The notes beneath the pieces are model-generated. The model saw only the letters and a list, made by a program, of their open reading frames with translations, did no database searches and was not told the origin of the DNA. From Gadus chalcogrammus (Eukaryota > Chordata > Actinopteri > Gadiformes > Gadidae), in assembly GCF_026213295.1 (NCBI RefSeq), contig NC_079421.1, positions 18,514,559 to 18,578,558 on the forward strand: DNA of 64,000 nucleotides, in the 5' to 3' direction. This document shows positions 1 to 62,350 of this stretch, piece after piece; within the stretch, counting starts at the first letter, position 1, and each line of letters opens with the position of its first letter. Both the position numbers and the translations under genes were made by a program.

Positions 1-2640
<2,640 letters not shown>

Positions 2641-3689
2641 TCCTTCACACACTCGCAGCGTAACATTATATCCATTAGGCTGAGCAAATGTTATGAGTGG
2701 AGCCTCATTGATACTCACAACAAGAACTTTGAACGCATTCTGACTCCCCTCGGAGGCGATCGCACAACACAGGCTTTAGGCACAAAAAAGCCCGCTTCGT
2801 TTGCGCTGTGTTTGCGTAAGAAGGATTTCCCGTTAAGCCCAACTTAACAGTCAGTGAGTTTAAGCAAAAGGTGCTCCGCACTTTCTATTCTGCTGCATAA
2901 ACACTCGATATATGCTAAGCCTCATTCTCCTGGCGTGCATAATGCCGACTGGATCTCGCAAGGCTGCCATGGACCCACGCACGCACGCACCGCCCCTTCC
3001 ACCCCCCCTGCACCCCTATCTCCCCCCTGCCCCACCAATCCCCTACCGCCCTCCGCCAATAACTGCCCGGAAAGAAATCGATATGCCAATGCACATCGCA
3101 AATGTTGGGTCTTGACTTTGCAAGGCAACGCCTGCTTGTCTCTGCAACTTTACCCTGTGCCAAAAAAAAATGAAAAGAAACCAGCCTTCATTTTTTTTTT
3201 ATCATCGCTGGCATTGTGAGTGTGAGTGGATCATTATTATCTTTTATTTTTCTTAAGGGAACCAATTGGATTTCAGCGCGTTTCATCCCAGTGTGGAGGA
3301 TGGCAAGGGGGCCATCCGCACAACCCCCCCGTGTTGATGTGTTGATTATGCGCTTAGAAAGAAAACGTTTCAACAGGAGAAATGTCCATCATTTTTTTCG
3401 AATGTTTACTTGTAAGTTTGCTTCATTTTGCCAACAATTATAGTGCCAGTGTGTAAAAAGCAATTTGCAGTGTTCCCGGCGGATCAATTTGAACTTTGAC
3501 GTGTGGTGCGCGGATACAATTACAATTATACCTACTCATTGTTATGCGCTCCGACTTTGTCCTATTTTTCAGGGGTGTCCTGTTCACCCCTCCCATGTGC
3601 CGCGAGTGGGATAAAAGTAGTACACGGATAGGTTGCCCAGCTCTTCTTCCTCTGCTACCGGACAGGATCTACCGAAGCTCCAGAAGAAC

Positions 3690-3725
<36 letters not shown>

Positions 3726-6700
3726 CATGCGCTTGGCTGAAGCCGACTGTGTCGTTGTAGTTTTTCAGATCAATGCCTATGTTGTCACTGTAAGAGAGAT
3801 GGGGCGAGGTTTGGTCTGTTTTTAGGGTCTTTGTTTCTGGTGAGTTTAAAGTCGTTTTGTTTAGATAGTTCTGCAACAGTCTGACGGCCCGTGGCAATTA
3901 TGGCCCGGGTGCAATTTTGGTACGGATGCAATCCTGTGTTCTGCTGTTTGTTTCTGATATCTCACCTCCGTTTGTGTTCACACTTCACAATATCATTTTT
4001 GATTGGGGTTCCAAAAAACCCTCACTGCTGCTATCTATTCCCTGTTGTACCATACGATTCGCCTCTGCAGTGAGCTGCAGGAAGGAGAGGCCATAACACC
4101 TTTGTAGTTTATTGATAGTTTATTATATGACGCTGTCAAGGCTGCTATTCTAAGAGCCCACAAGCTCGTACATGAGTCATATCGCCAAAAGTTTGGTTAT
4201 TTGGTTAAACACAAGAAGCAGGCTCACTTTTGCTCACGACAAAAAGGGTACTATTCGACCGGTGGTGTGTGTGTGGCCGGGAGTGAAACCATGGAGGGAG
4301 TTAATGCTCATGGAGGAGCTTCAGAATTGTCTCCCGGAGAGAGAGAGAGAGTAGCGACGGACATGAGTGAACAGGAGGTTTAGCCGCGCTCAAAGGCCAG
4401 CATTCGCAACGCGTTCATTTGATCGCACAAAAGGTCATCGTTCCCAATTAAGGCAGGTAACAGGTTCTAGTTGGTCCTCAGGAGTCCGAAGATACTGCCG
4501 CGACAGTCTCCTAGCAGGCCCAGGGGTAGCGCGCTGGCAATGGGGGGTTTACTGGCGAAGCCAGAACCAGGGTTTCTTCTGTCGAAAACTCAGACACATT
4601 GTTGCAAACTGATTTTTTTCTTAAAAGAGGGAAAACGAATAGTTAGGTTATGTCTGTAATCCCTAGCCTGGGTAAGTAAGGCCTGGGAGATTGAAGCCTG
4701 TTTATTGTTACAGGTCTAGTATCTTTGGAAGATACCCGGTACCAGAGTTCTGATGACCATGTTACGGGATAAAGCATCTTCTGGCACCGGGTTACGTACG
4801 GTTGCCTATGTGTATGGTTATAGAGTCCAGAGTGAAGGCGCATCCAGAGTCGCAGGGAGCTCTGGAAAGATCCCGCCAGACACTGCATTCTGTGTTGTGA
4901 GCACACTGCCTCGCTTGTGGGTTTGTGGTGCGTGAAGCCAAACAAGAGTCGTTAGGATTGAACCCTGCTGAGCCGGTCCGGGCTTAACCCGTGTCTGCCC
5001 GATTAATCTGTTAAAAAGAGAAGCTAGGCGGTGGTGGCACCCAGAATTTATTCGATTGTGTTTCTAAGTTCCGCTACAAACTTCCTCGTTGCCTGTGAGC
5101 GGGCGAGGCAGGGCCTAAGGGGGCCCCGGGGATGACGGGCCGGTATGATCAGAAGCATTTTAAAACGGGGTTGACTATGTGTTGGAAAATATCAGCGCTG
5201 GGCCTTGCTCTAATCCATGGGGTTTCACGTTTTCATCGACAGGCGATGCAGAAGCTGGGGTTTCTGGGGGTATGGCGGGTTGATACTGGGGTTCTGGAAG
5301 AATCCTCTGCTGTGGCCTTGCCCCTAACGGATCTACGGACCCTCCAAAGTCATGATTTTGAGCTTGGACCGGTCCAAGAGTTTGAGCGCTGGTTTCGGTT
5401 GGCCCTTGATGCCGGCGGCCCCGGGGCTGGAGTGGAGTTGCTATGTTCTCCGCGATCCAAAAGGAGGCACGGCCTTGGTTCTAGCATTGAGTCCTTTTGA
5501 GGTTTGTCTTGGTTCCGGGCGATGGGTTGCACCGACCACCACCATCTTGTGTTTTACATTTTTACGTTGCGCAAAACAGAGATTTCTGCACGGTTCATAT
5601 TTGAAGGCTTTCAGTCTAGTCGGAAAGCATGTCCGTGGCAGGAACTCGCGTGCTACAGGTGTAAGAAGGAGAGGCCGTAATACACATTAGGATATGTGTC
5701 CTTTTAAACATGTGTACTTTTAAACATGTGTACTTTTACGCATGTGTACTTTAACACATTTATACTTTAACACGTGTGTACTTTTACACGCGTATACTTT
5801 GGCGCAGTAGAGATTAGCAGAGGTCTTGAGCCCACCCCTTGATGCCGTTATGACGGGTTTTTTTTACACTTCAATTATTCTACAATTAGATCTATTCCTG
5901 TGGGTTGTGATTACGAATATAAATATTTTTTTGGGCAATAATATACTACGAAAGTGTCATATTGTGTCCTTAACCATATAAAACGTTGGAGAATAGGCGT
6001 GCATGCTGCAAAAGAATGGCACTCTAATTGCAATCAATAAAGTACTATTACGCTACACGAAAAGCCTTTTGCTGTTTAATTTAATGAACTCTTCATAAAG
6101 AAACAAGCAATCAATTCAGAGAGTTTTTAAATTGTATTTGTCACGTCAAGGATTTAATTATCTTTTCCGCCCTCCCATTCGATTACGAACCGCGAGACGG
6201 TGTTTGCAGCTACCTGGCAACAACAATCGATCTATATATGCAGTGATAAGCATTAACTAACATTAACTTACATTTCATTAACAGTTTACGAAAGGCCTTG
6301 TGAACATTTATAAATATTAGTTTTGCATTAATAAGCATTATATCATTAGCATTTAACACACATGTACCCATAATACATATAGCATAACCATCTTGGATGA
6401 GGTAAGGGTTAAGGTAAGTGTTAGAGCTATGGATGGTTGGTTAGGGTAAGGATAATAATATAAACTAATACCTTTGTAAAATGGACACCATTACCATAGT
6501 TAAAATGAATACCACTAGTAAAGAAATGAAAAACTATAGTAAACGATTACTAGACCATTAGTCACCTATTAATTAACTTCTACTTAATTGTTAGGTAATG
6601 TCGAATCATTGATAATAAAAAAATAATATAAATATATATATATTGACATGGATTTTTTTGGATGGATCAATGGATCAATTCATCAGTCAGTCAGTCAGTG

Positions 6701-7020
6701 AGCAAGACACAGAGAGAGAGAGGGGGGGGATGGGGGGACTGATTATAATGTTTCTAAGAGAGAGAGGGCCAGGGGAGAGAGAGAACCAGGGTAGGGAGGA
6801 GGGGAGATGGGGGACCAGAGACCCCTGTGACTCGTTGAGAAATTGGTTCTGCTCCAAGAACTCTATCCACTGCTTATCCACACGCTCACAGGGAGATGGA
6901 AGTGTGTGTGTGTACGTGCGTGTGTGTGTTTGTGCGTGTGTGTGTTTATGTGGACACGTGGACGCACAGGTGCCAACAAGGGTGCTAGCTAACTTTATAT
7001 TTACCTGAACTAATTACATT
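2641..7020. other. Non-genic stretch, no gene recognised
   Basis: It includes a C-run at about 3690-3722. A segment at 4080-5690 is bracketed by similar GAAGGAGAGGCC sequences. AT-rich sequence at 5860-6640 has TTAACATTTA- and GGTTAGGGTAAGG-type motifs, likely an old interspersed repeat. A GAGA-rich run lies at 6708-6800. The longer frames at 4.4-5.6 kb lack starts, splice signals or recognisable domains. Confidence 0.5.
5690..5805. repeat. Minisatellite, units of about 18-19 bp
   Basis: About six diverged copies of a unit like ACATGTGTACTTTTAAAC, several containing CATGTG or CACGTG E-box-like sequences. Confidence 0.8.
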
Positions 7021-7040
7021 TACATGGAGGCACACACCAC

Positions 7041-7078
<38 letters not shown>

Positions 7079-8100
7079 ACATTCACAGACTTTCGCACAC
7101 ATACTCACACACACACACACGCACACACGCACACAACCACATAGACACACAAACACACACAGCTATGCTCACAATCCACATGCACATAAAAAATAATTTT
7201 CACACAGAAAGACACACTCATCCACCCACCTACAAGCCCACAAACACACAAACACACACACACACACACGCGCACACACACCCCACACAGTTACACTAGC
7301 TGGAGGGGCACTCTGTTCTAGATAGAAAGCAGTGCAGCGTTCAGTGTATCTAAATTAAGAATAATGGCAGACATTATCAGATTTGTTTACAAACTCATGG
7401 CACATTTTCTGTTATTGTGCACTAATTCAAACATGCATGCAGTTTGGCAGAGAGACTTGTTATACCGTGGGCCTGGGGCGTGTTTTAGAAAATCTGCTAC
7501 CACAGCTTTGGGAAGCGCATGAATTCTCTCGGAATGAAAGTTGAAACGCGTCGCCAAAGACGTGTAGGAACGACTTACAGAGATGGTTTGGTATTAATGT
7601 ATGAATGTGTATGAGTTTTCAATCAAGGAAGGATACTCTGAATATTTGACACTAAAAGGCACACATGAGAGCGAATGCACACACACGCACACATAAACAG
7701 ACACACACACACACAGACACTCGCACACAAACACACCCACACCCACTCCCACACACACACACAAACACACACACACACACACACACTCAACCAAGCACAC
7801 ATGAATCCAAATGCACACACACACATGCACACGTTAAAAGAAATGCACAACAGCACACAAACAAATGGGCCCATAAACCCAAACGCACAAACACACATGC
7901 ACAACACATAAATAGACACACAAATACACACAAACATAACACATAAACGCTAGGGCACACATGCTGCGTTTTTCAGTTGTCACCTCTCGCCATGATGGGG
8001 TAACCAGTAGAAACACGCACACGCACACACACACACACACAGACACACAGACACACAGACACACAGACACAGAGAGACACACAGACACACAAGTCAAAAA
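7021..8100. repeat. CA-rich interrupted microsatellites
   Basis: CA-rich blocks at 7040-7290, 7670-7950 and 8012-8090, interrupted by single-base changes, with about 370 bases of unique sequence between the first two. Confidence 0.85.
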
Positions 8101-8217
8101 GCAAAGAAAATAAAACAACACATCTGTTTTTTGCGCCTCTTGTTTTATTTAGACGTCCCTTTCTATGGTGATGCTCTGGCAGTGCTGTGGTTAGCTCCAT
8201 CCAGTCCCAGAGAACAG

Positions 8218-8452
8218 GAGGAGGAGGAGGAAGAGGAGGAGGAGGAGGAGGAGGAGGATCAGCAGCAGGAGGAGGAGGAAGAGGAAGAGCAGGAGGAGGA
8301 GGAGGAGGAGCAGCAGGAGGAGGAGGAAGAGCAGCAGGAGGAGGAGGAGGAGCAGCAGGAGGAGGAGGAAGAGGAGGAGGAGGAGGAGGAGCAGCAGGAG
8401 GAGGAGGAGGAGGAGGAGGAGGAGGAGGAGGAGGAGGAGGAGGAGGACGAGG
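8218..8452. repeat. (GAG)n/(CAG)n purine-rich trinucleotide array
   Basis: An almost pure purine strand of GAG with interspersed GAA and CAG triplets over 235 bases. Open frames here are poly-Glu/Gln, poly-Gly or poly-Pro/Leu/Ser in other frames and not genes. Confidence 0.9.
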
Positions 8453-8498
8453 CATCCACTGATAGTAGACCTCTCTCTCTTTCGGACTCTCTGGGGTT

Positions 8499-8537
<39 letters not shown>

Positions 8538-9017
8538 GTAGCAATCCAGGCTGAACTCGTGGCTGCATTTGTTTTATTTTTTGCATGATCAGTGTGGAAC
8601 ACGGCTTCGAGCGGTTAGTCATGAATAACATGAATTTCCTTCCCTTCCACCCAACACTTTTATTGTTTCACATCTAGTGTGTGGGGGGAAAACAACATCT
8701 GCCACACACTTGAGAGTAGTAAGTCAGGATACATCGACTTGGGTGTTTTATACCAGTTGGGTGTCTTTTGCGTCTTGCTTTTACTGCATTAAGGTGGAGC
8801 TTCAGTGTAATTCCTTCAGATGATTCCTCAATGATGACCCCTCAGTGAACGCGTAATTCTTGTGTCTTTGTGCCCACTTTTCTTCTTTTTTATTCTCGCT
8901 GACTATTATAGTGGAATGTCTCTACTCAAGTATAATATAAACACTGAATAAGTTAAGGCATTTCAATCAGCCCATATCCTATATTGAATACAGCCTCGAA
9001 TTATGGCCCTTGCTATG

Positions 9018-9134
<117 letters not shown>

Positions 9135-9791
9135 GAAAGAGAGGGAGATTCAGTGGGAGCCAAAATTGACTATCAATTTGACAAGGTGTACTGTGCAGCC
9201 ACTGTCCAATTACACCAGAAAAAAAAACATAAGGCACCGAAGCCTTAAGAAAGCGATGCTTGACTTGGCAATTATACTGGATTTCCAGTTAAGACAATAT
9301 AAGAAACCCTACTACGGCTTGGGATTCCGTCCTTTCCGACGCTCTCCTTATTCTTTCGAGCCTTATTGACAATTAGCTTTATTACACACTTTAGCACGAT
9401 GCATGGCGTTACTGCTAATTATGCCATAGCAATTTGGTTATCTAACCCAGCACCCCCTCCCACCCTCCCAATCCTGCTCTGCTAACATAGGCCTACCCTG
9501 CAATGATTAGCAGAGGATCCCCAGCAGGGGAACTGCTCGAAGAAGAGACGGACTGCTGTGATTTCAGAGTGTGGAGTCACCTGTGTGCATCCCACCCCCC
9601 CCACACACACATAAACACACACACACACACACACACAACCCAGCCGAACAAACACTCAAACGCATGCACACACACTCACATACACGTAAGCGCACTCAGA
9701 CTCACACACAAACGCACACACGCATGCTCACACAAGCATGCGCACACACACAAACACAATCCGGTGAACACACTCACACACACATAAGCAC

Positions 9792-10255
9792 TAGGGATGC
9801 ACCGATCTGCTTTTTTCGACTCCGATACCGATACCGATATCTGAGGTTTAGTATCGGCCGATACCGATCCAATACCGATATAGAAAAACAGCGCGAAATT
9901 ATGGCTACAAACTGTAAGTTTCATTGAGGGGTAAAGACTGTAGGCTCCGCACGGCGTGTTGCTTGTTTATGACGTCACTCACAGCGCACAGCATAGAAAC
10001 TGAATAGATCAGCCAATAGATAGATAGATACACTTTTATTAATCCCGTGAGAACATTTTCGTGGGAAATTCAATTATCAAAGCAGCAAGGTAGTAGGAAT
10101 AGGATTCAAGTATGTACATAAACGTAAAAAAATATATATATATATATATATTTTTTTTAAATATGGATCGGCCCATTTGTCACCGATACCCGATCTAGAA
10201 ATGTCTTCAATATCGGTACCGATACCGATACAAATATCAGATCGGTGCTACCCTA
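9792..10255. mobile_element. Non-autonomous hAT-type element with 8-bp target duplication
   Basis: The ends are TAGGGATGCACCGATCT and AGATCGGTGCTACCCTA, inverted repeats matching at 15 of 17 positions. ATAAGCAC flanks both sides (9784-9791 and 10256-10263), an 8-bp duplication typical of the hAT superfamily. Inside are further GATACCGATA-type subterminal repeats. An inner piece (about 10018-10075) reads GATAGATAGATACACTTTTA, like the 3' tail of a LINE seen widely in fish, which suggests a nested insertion. No transposase frame is present. Confidence 0.85.
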
Positions 10256-10761
10256 ATAAGCACACACACACACTGTTTGTATGAGTGAGCTTGACGCCAA
10301 CGGGATCCATAACTCAACGTAAATAGCTATTTGACCAATAAGATCCCCATCTCTGGCTTGTTTTCTCCTCTTCTGCCTTCCCAATTTGACTCTCTCTGTC
10401 TCTCGCTCCCTCTCTCTCACACGCAGTCCCTCGTTCTTGCCAAAAATTAGAACGAGAGCAGAGAAATTGAGTTTAAATTAAACTCGGTATATCAAATCCG
10501 GTAACAACGTAATGTCTGCTACATGTTGTGCAGTAGCACACTTCCCTGCCTAATATCGTACCTCACATTGCCTCCGCACAAAGAACCAACAGACTACAGC
10601 ACGCCTGTCAAACGTTGGCAACGATGACAGCCGATAATGACTCACAAGATAAAGCCACCAACACACCATATGCAGATCGGCCAGTTAAACAGGCCGGGGA
10701 TAAACCAACATTTAGTGAGCACCGGCGCGCTGATGAAATATTTATCCTGGAGAGGACAAAT

Positions 10762-10953
<192 letters not shown>

Positions 10954-11944
10954 CAAAGGGGCCATATTGGGACAGGAAAATAAGGCAGAAGAACAGCTCT
11001 GCGGTGGTGCTGTTGTAGGAGACTTCGCGGGACAGATGGAGGCAGCGAGACAATGGGCACGCCACAATGCCCCCCCCCCCCCCCCTCCTGCAGACACTGA
11101 GCGATATGGCTGGTAATATGTGGCGAGAGACCCCTTGATTTAGTTTGTCTTGTTGCTGGGTTCGTTCCTGGCATTTGTCTTGTGTACTTTATTTAAATTT
11201 TTATTTTTTGGGAGCCATTTGGCAAACTGGCTTGTTATCATTAAATGCAAAAAACGTGTCCCACAGTGTAGGAATACAATTTCCTGAGGGCTTTTTTGTA
11301 AGTCTTTGGTTGTTGTTGTCCTGCCATTATAATTTTTCTTTAAAGTGGGAGAAAAAACCTTGCTTACAGTTTCCCCATCACCTCTATCTAACTCCCTCTG
11401 TTTCCCTCAGATGGAGACATTGGGATATCGACGTGTGGGTATTTTCCGGCCAGTCGTCCAAAGGTCATAAACCTATCTGAATCAGGCCAGCTTCAATCAA
11501 AGGCGCCATCTTGGGTGGGTGTCTATACGGCCAAAACTGGGATCTATACTTTGTGTTGCGTTATCAATGCGTTGAAAAGGATGGTCATCTGTGAAAGGAA
11601 GAACATGACCTCAGTGGGAAACACGGCATCTTTCATCAAATTTCACTTGTATTTCATTGTTATCGCGTCAGGGGTGAATCGTGTTGCGAAAACTTCTGCC
11701 TCCAAATCCCCGAGAACCTTTTGAATTGAATATCACAATCGACAGCGGCAAAAATAAAGTGTGAAAGAAAACATTTGGAAATCAATACTTTGCCTTTGCC
11801 TACGCGACTGATGTAGCATGGCCACATTAGCTGATGGACAGGGCAAAAAAATAAATAATTGAAATGGATGAAAACACCAAGATGCTGCTAAGTGAATATC
11901 AATTTTTCCTCCCGCATAGAAATAATGTGTGTCCCATCTTTCAG

Positions 11945-12045
11945 AATCTTACAGCGATTACCTCCCGGCGGTGATGGGGCGGACTCACAGAGCAGCAGAA
12001 CTGTGGAAGAAGTCCCAGGAGAGGCTTCTCTCTTTTCTCGACTAG
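11945..12045 (+). CDS. Weak candidate terminal exon of an unknown gene
   Basis: After a good acceptor (CCCATCTTTCAG, ending 11944) one frame encodes SYSDYLPAVMGRTHRAAELW and then KKSQERLLSFLD before TAG at 12043-12045. The composition looks like a real protein C-terminus and differs from the repeat-derived frames nearby. No upstream exon that joins in the required phase was identified, and I do not recognise the peptide. A CA-rich tract follows immediately. It may be coincidence. Confidence 0.2.
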
Positions 12046-12056
12046 TATGAACATGA

Positions 12057-16007
<3,951 letters not shown>

Positions 16008-16029
16008 CACACACACACATTCACACGCA

Positions 16030-16102
<73 letters not shown>

Positions 16103-16214
16103 GTACACACACAAAGGTGCACATACAAACGTGTAAATACACACATGACACACGGCACACAAACAAACAAAACGCAAAACACACACACATACAAAACACC
16201 CACAGAAAAGACAC

Positions 16215-16283
<69 letters not shown>
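16008..16283. repeat. (CA)n microsatellite pair
   Basis: Pure CA tracts at about 16032-16100 and 16222-16282, separated by a CA-rich spacer. Confidence 0.95.
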
Positions 16284-20920
<4,637 letters not shown>

Positions 20921-20944
20921 TATAAGGAAATATCTGTATGCCTG

Positions 20945-21164
20945 TGTGCGTGTGTGTGTCTGCGCGCGCTCGTATCCCTGTGTGTCCAGTCCACCACCAC
21001 CACCCGCGTGCGTCCGTGTCTGAAAAGTGCACGTGTGTGTGTGCGGTTCCCCTGGCAGTTGGGCGTCAGCGTGCGCTGCGAGTTTCTCACCACAGACCTG
21101 CGTGTCGGCGTCTGCTGGAGCTTTTGGGCGCAGGGCAAGAGTTCACGCGTCCCTGCCTCATTCG
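20945..21164 (+). other. Candidate 5' non-coding first exon of the long arhgef9 transcript
   Basis: A TATAAGG sequence at 20921-20927 is followed by a G+C-richer stretch that ends at a strong donor (TTCG followed by GTGAGT, exon end 21164). The next plausible acceptor is the pyrimidine-rich CTCTCTAG ending at 22359, 79 bases before the proposed start codon. No long frame with a good start crosses this stretch, so I read it as 5' UTR. The transcription start and 5' boundary are guesses set from the TATA spacing. It could be random intergenic sequence. Confidence 0.3.
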
Positions 21165-22359
21165 GTGAGTTGCTCCCATTTCTTTCCAGATAGTTGAAGA
21201 AGTAGATTCAACTTGTGCTGCTCCCTGAAGAATGGCTATCATCGACGTTCTGATCGGTTTTACTGATGGATACAAAACGTGTAGGGTTTGGTAATAGAAA
21301 AAGCGTTTTATCACTGTGTTTTGTTGTGTCGCGGAAGTTTTCTTAACCGGGTTTTTTTTGGAGGTAAGTGAATATAGCTTCTTTTTTTAACTTTGTTGAA
21401 TCGCCGCCTAAGAAATCTGCATCCTGGTAAGTCTCCCCCTGTATGTCTAATACACGGGAAATAGCCCAAGGTTTGCGAACAAAGTGTTTAGAGTAGCCTT
21501 ACTTTGTTTAGAGTAGCTTCGGCTGACTCCTATTTGGTGATGTTGACATGTCTACCTGCTGTGATCAATACGGTGGATCAATTAATTAGATCGACCCGCT
21601 GATTGGTTGTATAACGTTATAGCACGACGTATAGAAGTGGCCGAATATCGTGAGACTGGTCAATCAATGGAGCTCAATGATTGAAGTGTCCGATTGTTTT
21701 TCGTAATTTTATATGATGTAAAAGTATTGTATTCTAATGAAAGTGCTTTGAAAAATATGGCAACACGGAGCCTACCTAGATATGATTCGTAGATATGGGA
21801 CAGTAAGTCTATCACCAAGATTAAGGAAGGTTTATTAGCAATTCAAAAAATAGCATGTGAAGTGAACTGATTTGTCACAATATAGAAAAAACCGTAAGGC
21901 CTGGAGCTCTATAGAAATAAAATTGGATGATTCTAAAATAATAATGCATTATAATTGGTCATCTGAGTACAAAATGACAACCTTGGCCTACATCAAACGT
22001 AGCCATTATGAAGAGGGGGGTAATTAACAGGCAATGGTAAAGGAGGCCTGTTCGAGTCAAGTCCTCTGCCTCAGGAAATGTTATTTCAGCTAGATGGTGA
22101 TGTCACTGTTGGACAGCAGGGCTGGAATGACCAGATAGCTCTGTATTATAAGTTTCCATGACAACAGGTTCTCCTGGTATAAATGGTTGAGGGGCTCTCA
22201 TGTCTGAATAATTACCAATAAGCACCGAGCGTGCAGTGTGGGGGGCATTCGGTTTGCTGACTCACAGTTATCAAACGTGTGTGTTGGGTCTCCCCCAGGC
22301 AAATGAAAGAAAGCAATATAAATCTGTTATGAATAATAACACATTCTTGTCTCTCTAGG

Positions 22360-22437
22360 TGCATGTGTGCTCGTGTGTGTTTATGAGACAAAACATGACG
22401 GCCATTGAAGCGAGCTGACATCGTGGGATGTGAGAAC
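22360..22437 (+). promoter_or_regulatory. 5' leader with short upstream ORFs before the long-isoform start
   Basis: After an acceptor-like CTCTCTAG at 22358-22359 the leader has several ATGs before the main start. ATG at 22362 opens a 7-codon frame. ATG at 22383 opens an 11-codon frame that ends at TGA 22416-22418, and ATG 22395 lies in that same frame. None is in frame with the main start at 22438, so they could restrain translation of the long isoform. The reading frame of the main exon continues upstream only without an in-frame ATG (TTG at 22405), which supports 22438 as the start. Confidence 0.4.
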
Positions 22438-61808
<39,371 letters not shown>

Positions 61809-62350
61809 GACACTTGAGAGACTCTTCCGGAAAGGACCAGCTATTTTTCTTAGAAGCACTAATAAACGTCGGGTGATTAACATCCGAAACGATGAAGAAT
61901 ATATTATAAAAAAACAGGAAAAAAAAACACACACACACACACACACACATGTTCAACGAGAGAAAGACTTTTGAAGAAGAAGGACCATGTGTTAATATCT
62001 CCAACCCCCCAGAGGGTTGGAAGCACCAAGAGGACTGAAGAAAAGAAAATAGACTTTACATTTCATGTATGTTATCGGCACCATTCTTTGTTTGTTGTTT
62101 TGTTTTTTGTTTTATTGGTCAAGCTTCTCCCACCGCGGCACTCCTTCACAAACTCCACCCCCCTCGACCTCTCGACCCCGCGCCCTCACTACGACCACGC
62201 TCTCTGATTGTCCACAAGTTGTCCATGAGATGTTTTTCGGGGGGGGGGGGGGGGGGGGGGGGCTTCCTTAATCAAGTGTTTTTTGTCCAACCCCATTCCT
62301 CCGGGGAGCAAACCCCGAATCCCAAACCTGTGTTCATCCATCTGTAAAAG
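61809..62350 (+). other. arhgef9 3' UTR, end not determined
   Basis: Sequence after the stop codon. A canonical AATAAA lies at 61861-61866, only about 55 bases past the stop. Whether it is used is unclear, and the real end may be much further. A (CA)n tract lies at 61929-61950 and a run of about 24 Gs at 62239-62262. Confidence 0.4.

Noticed and set aside
5132..5690. Two overlapping frames of 112 and 122 codons
   Set aside because: No recognised motif, overlapping frames of equal quality, and GC content alone explains the lack of stops.
8131..8631. Poly-Glu/Gln, poly-Gly and poly-Pro proteins on both strands
   Set aside because: They are generated by the (GAG)n/(CAG)n array in every frame, so no frame is favoured.
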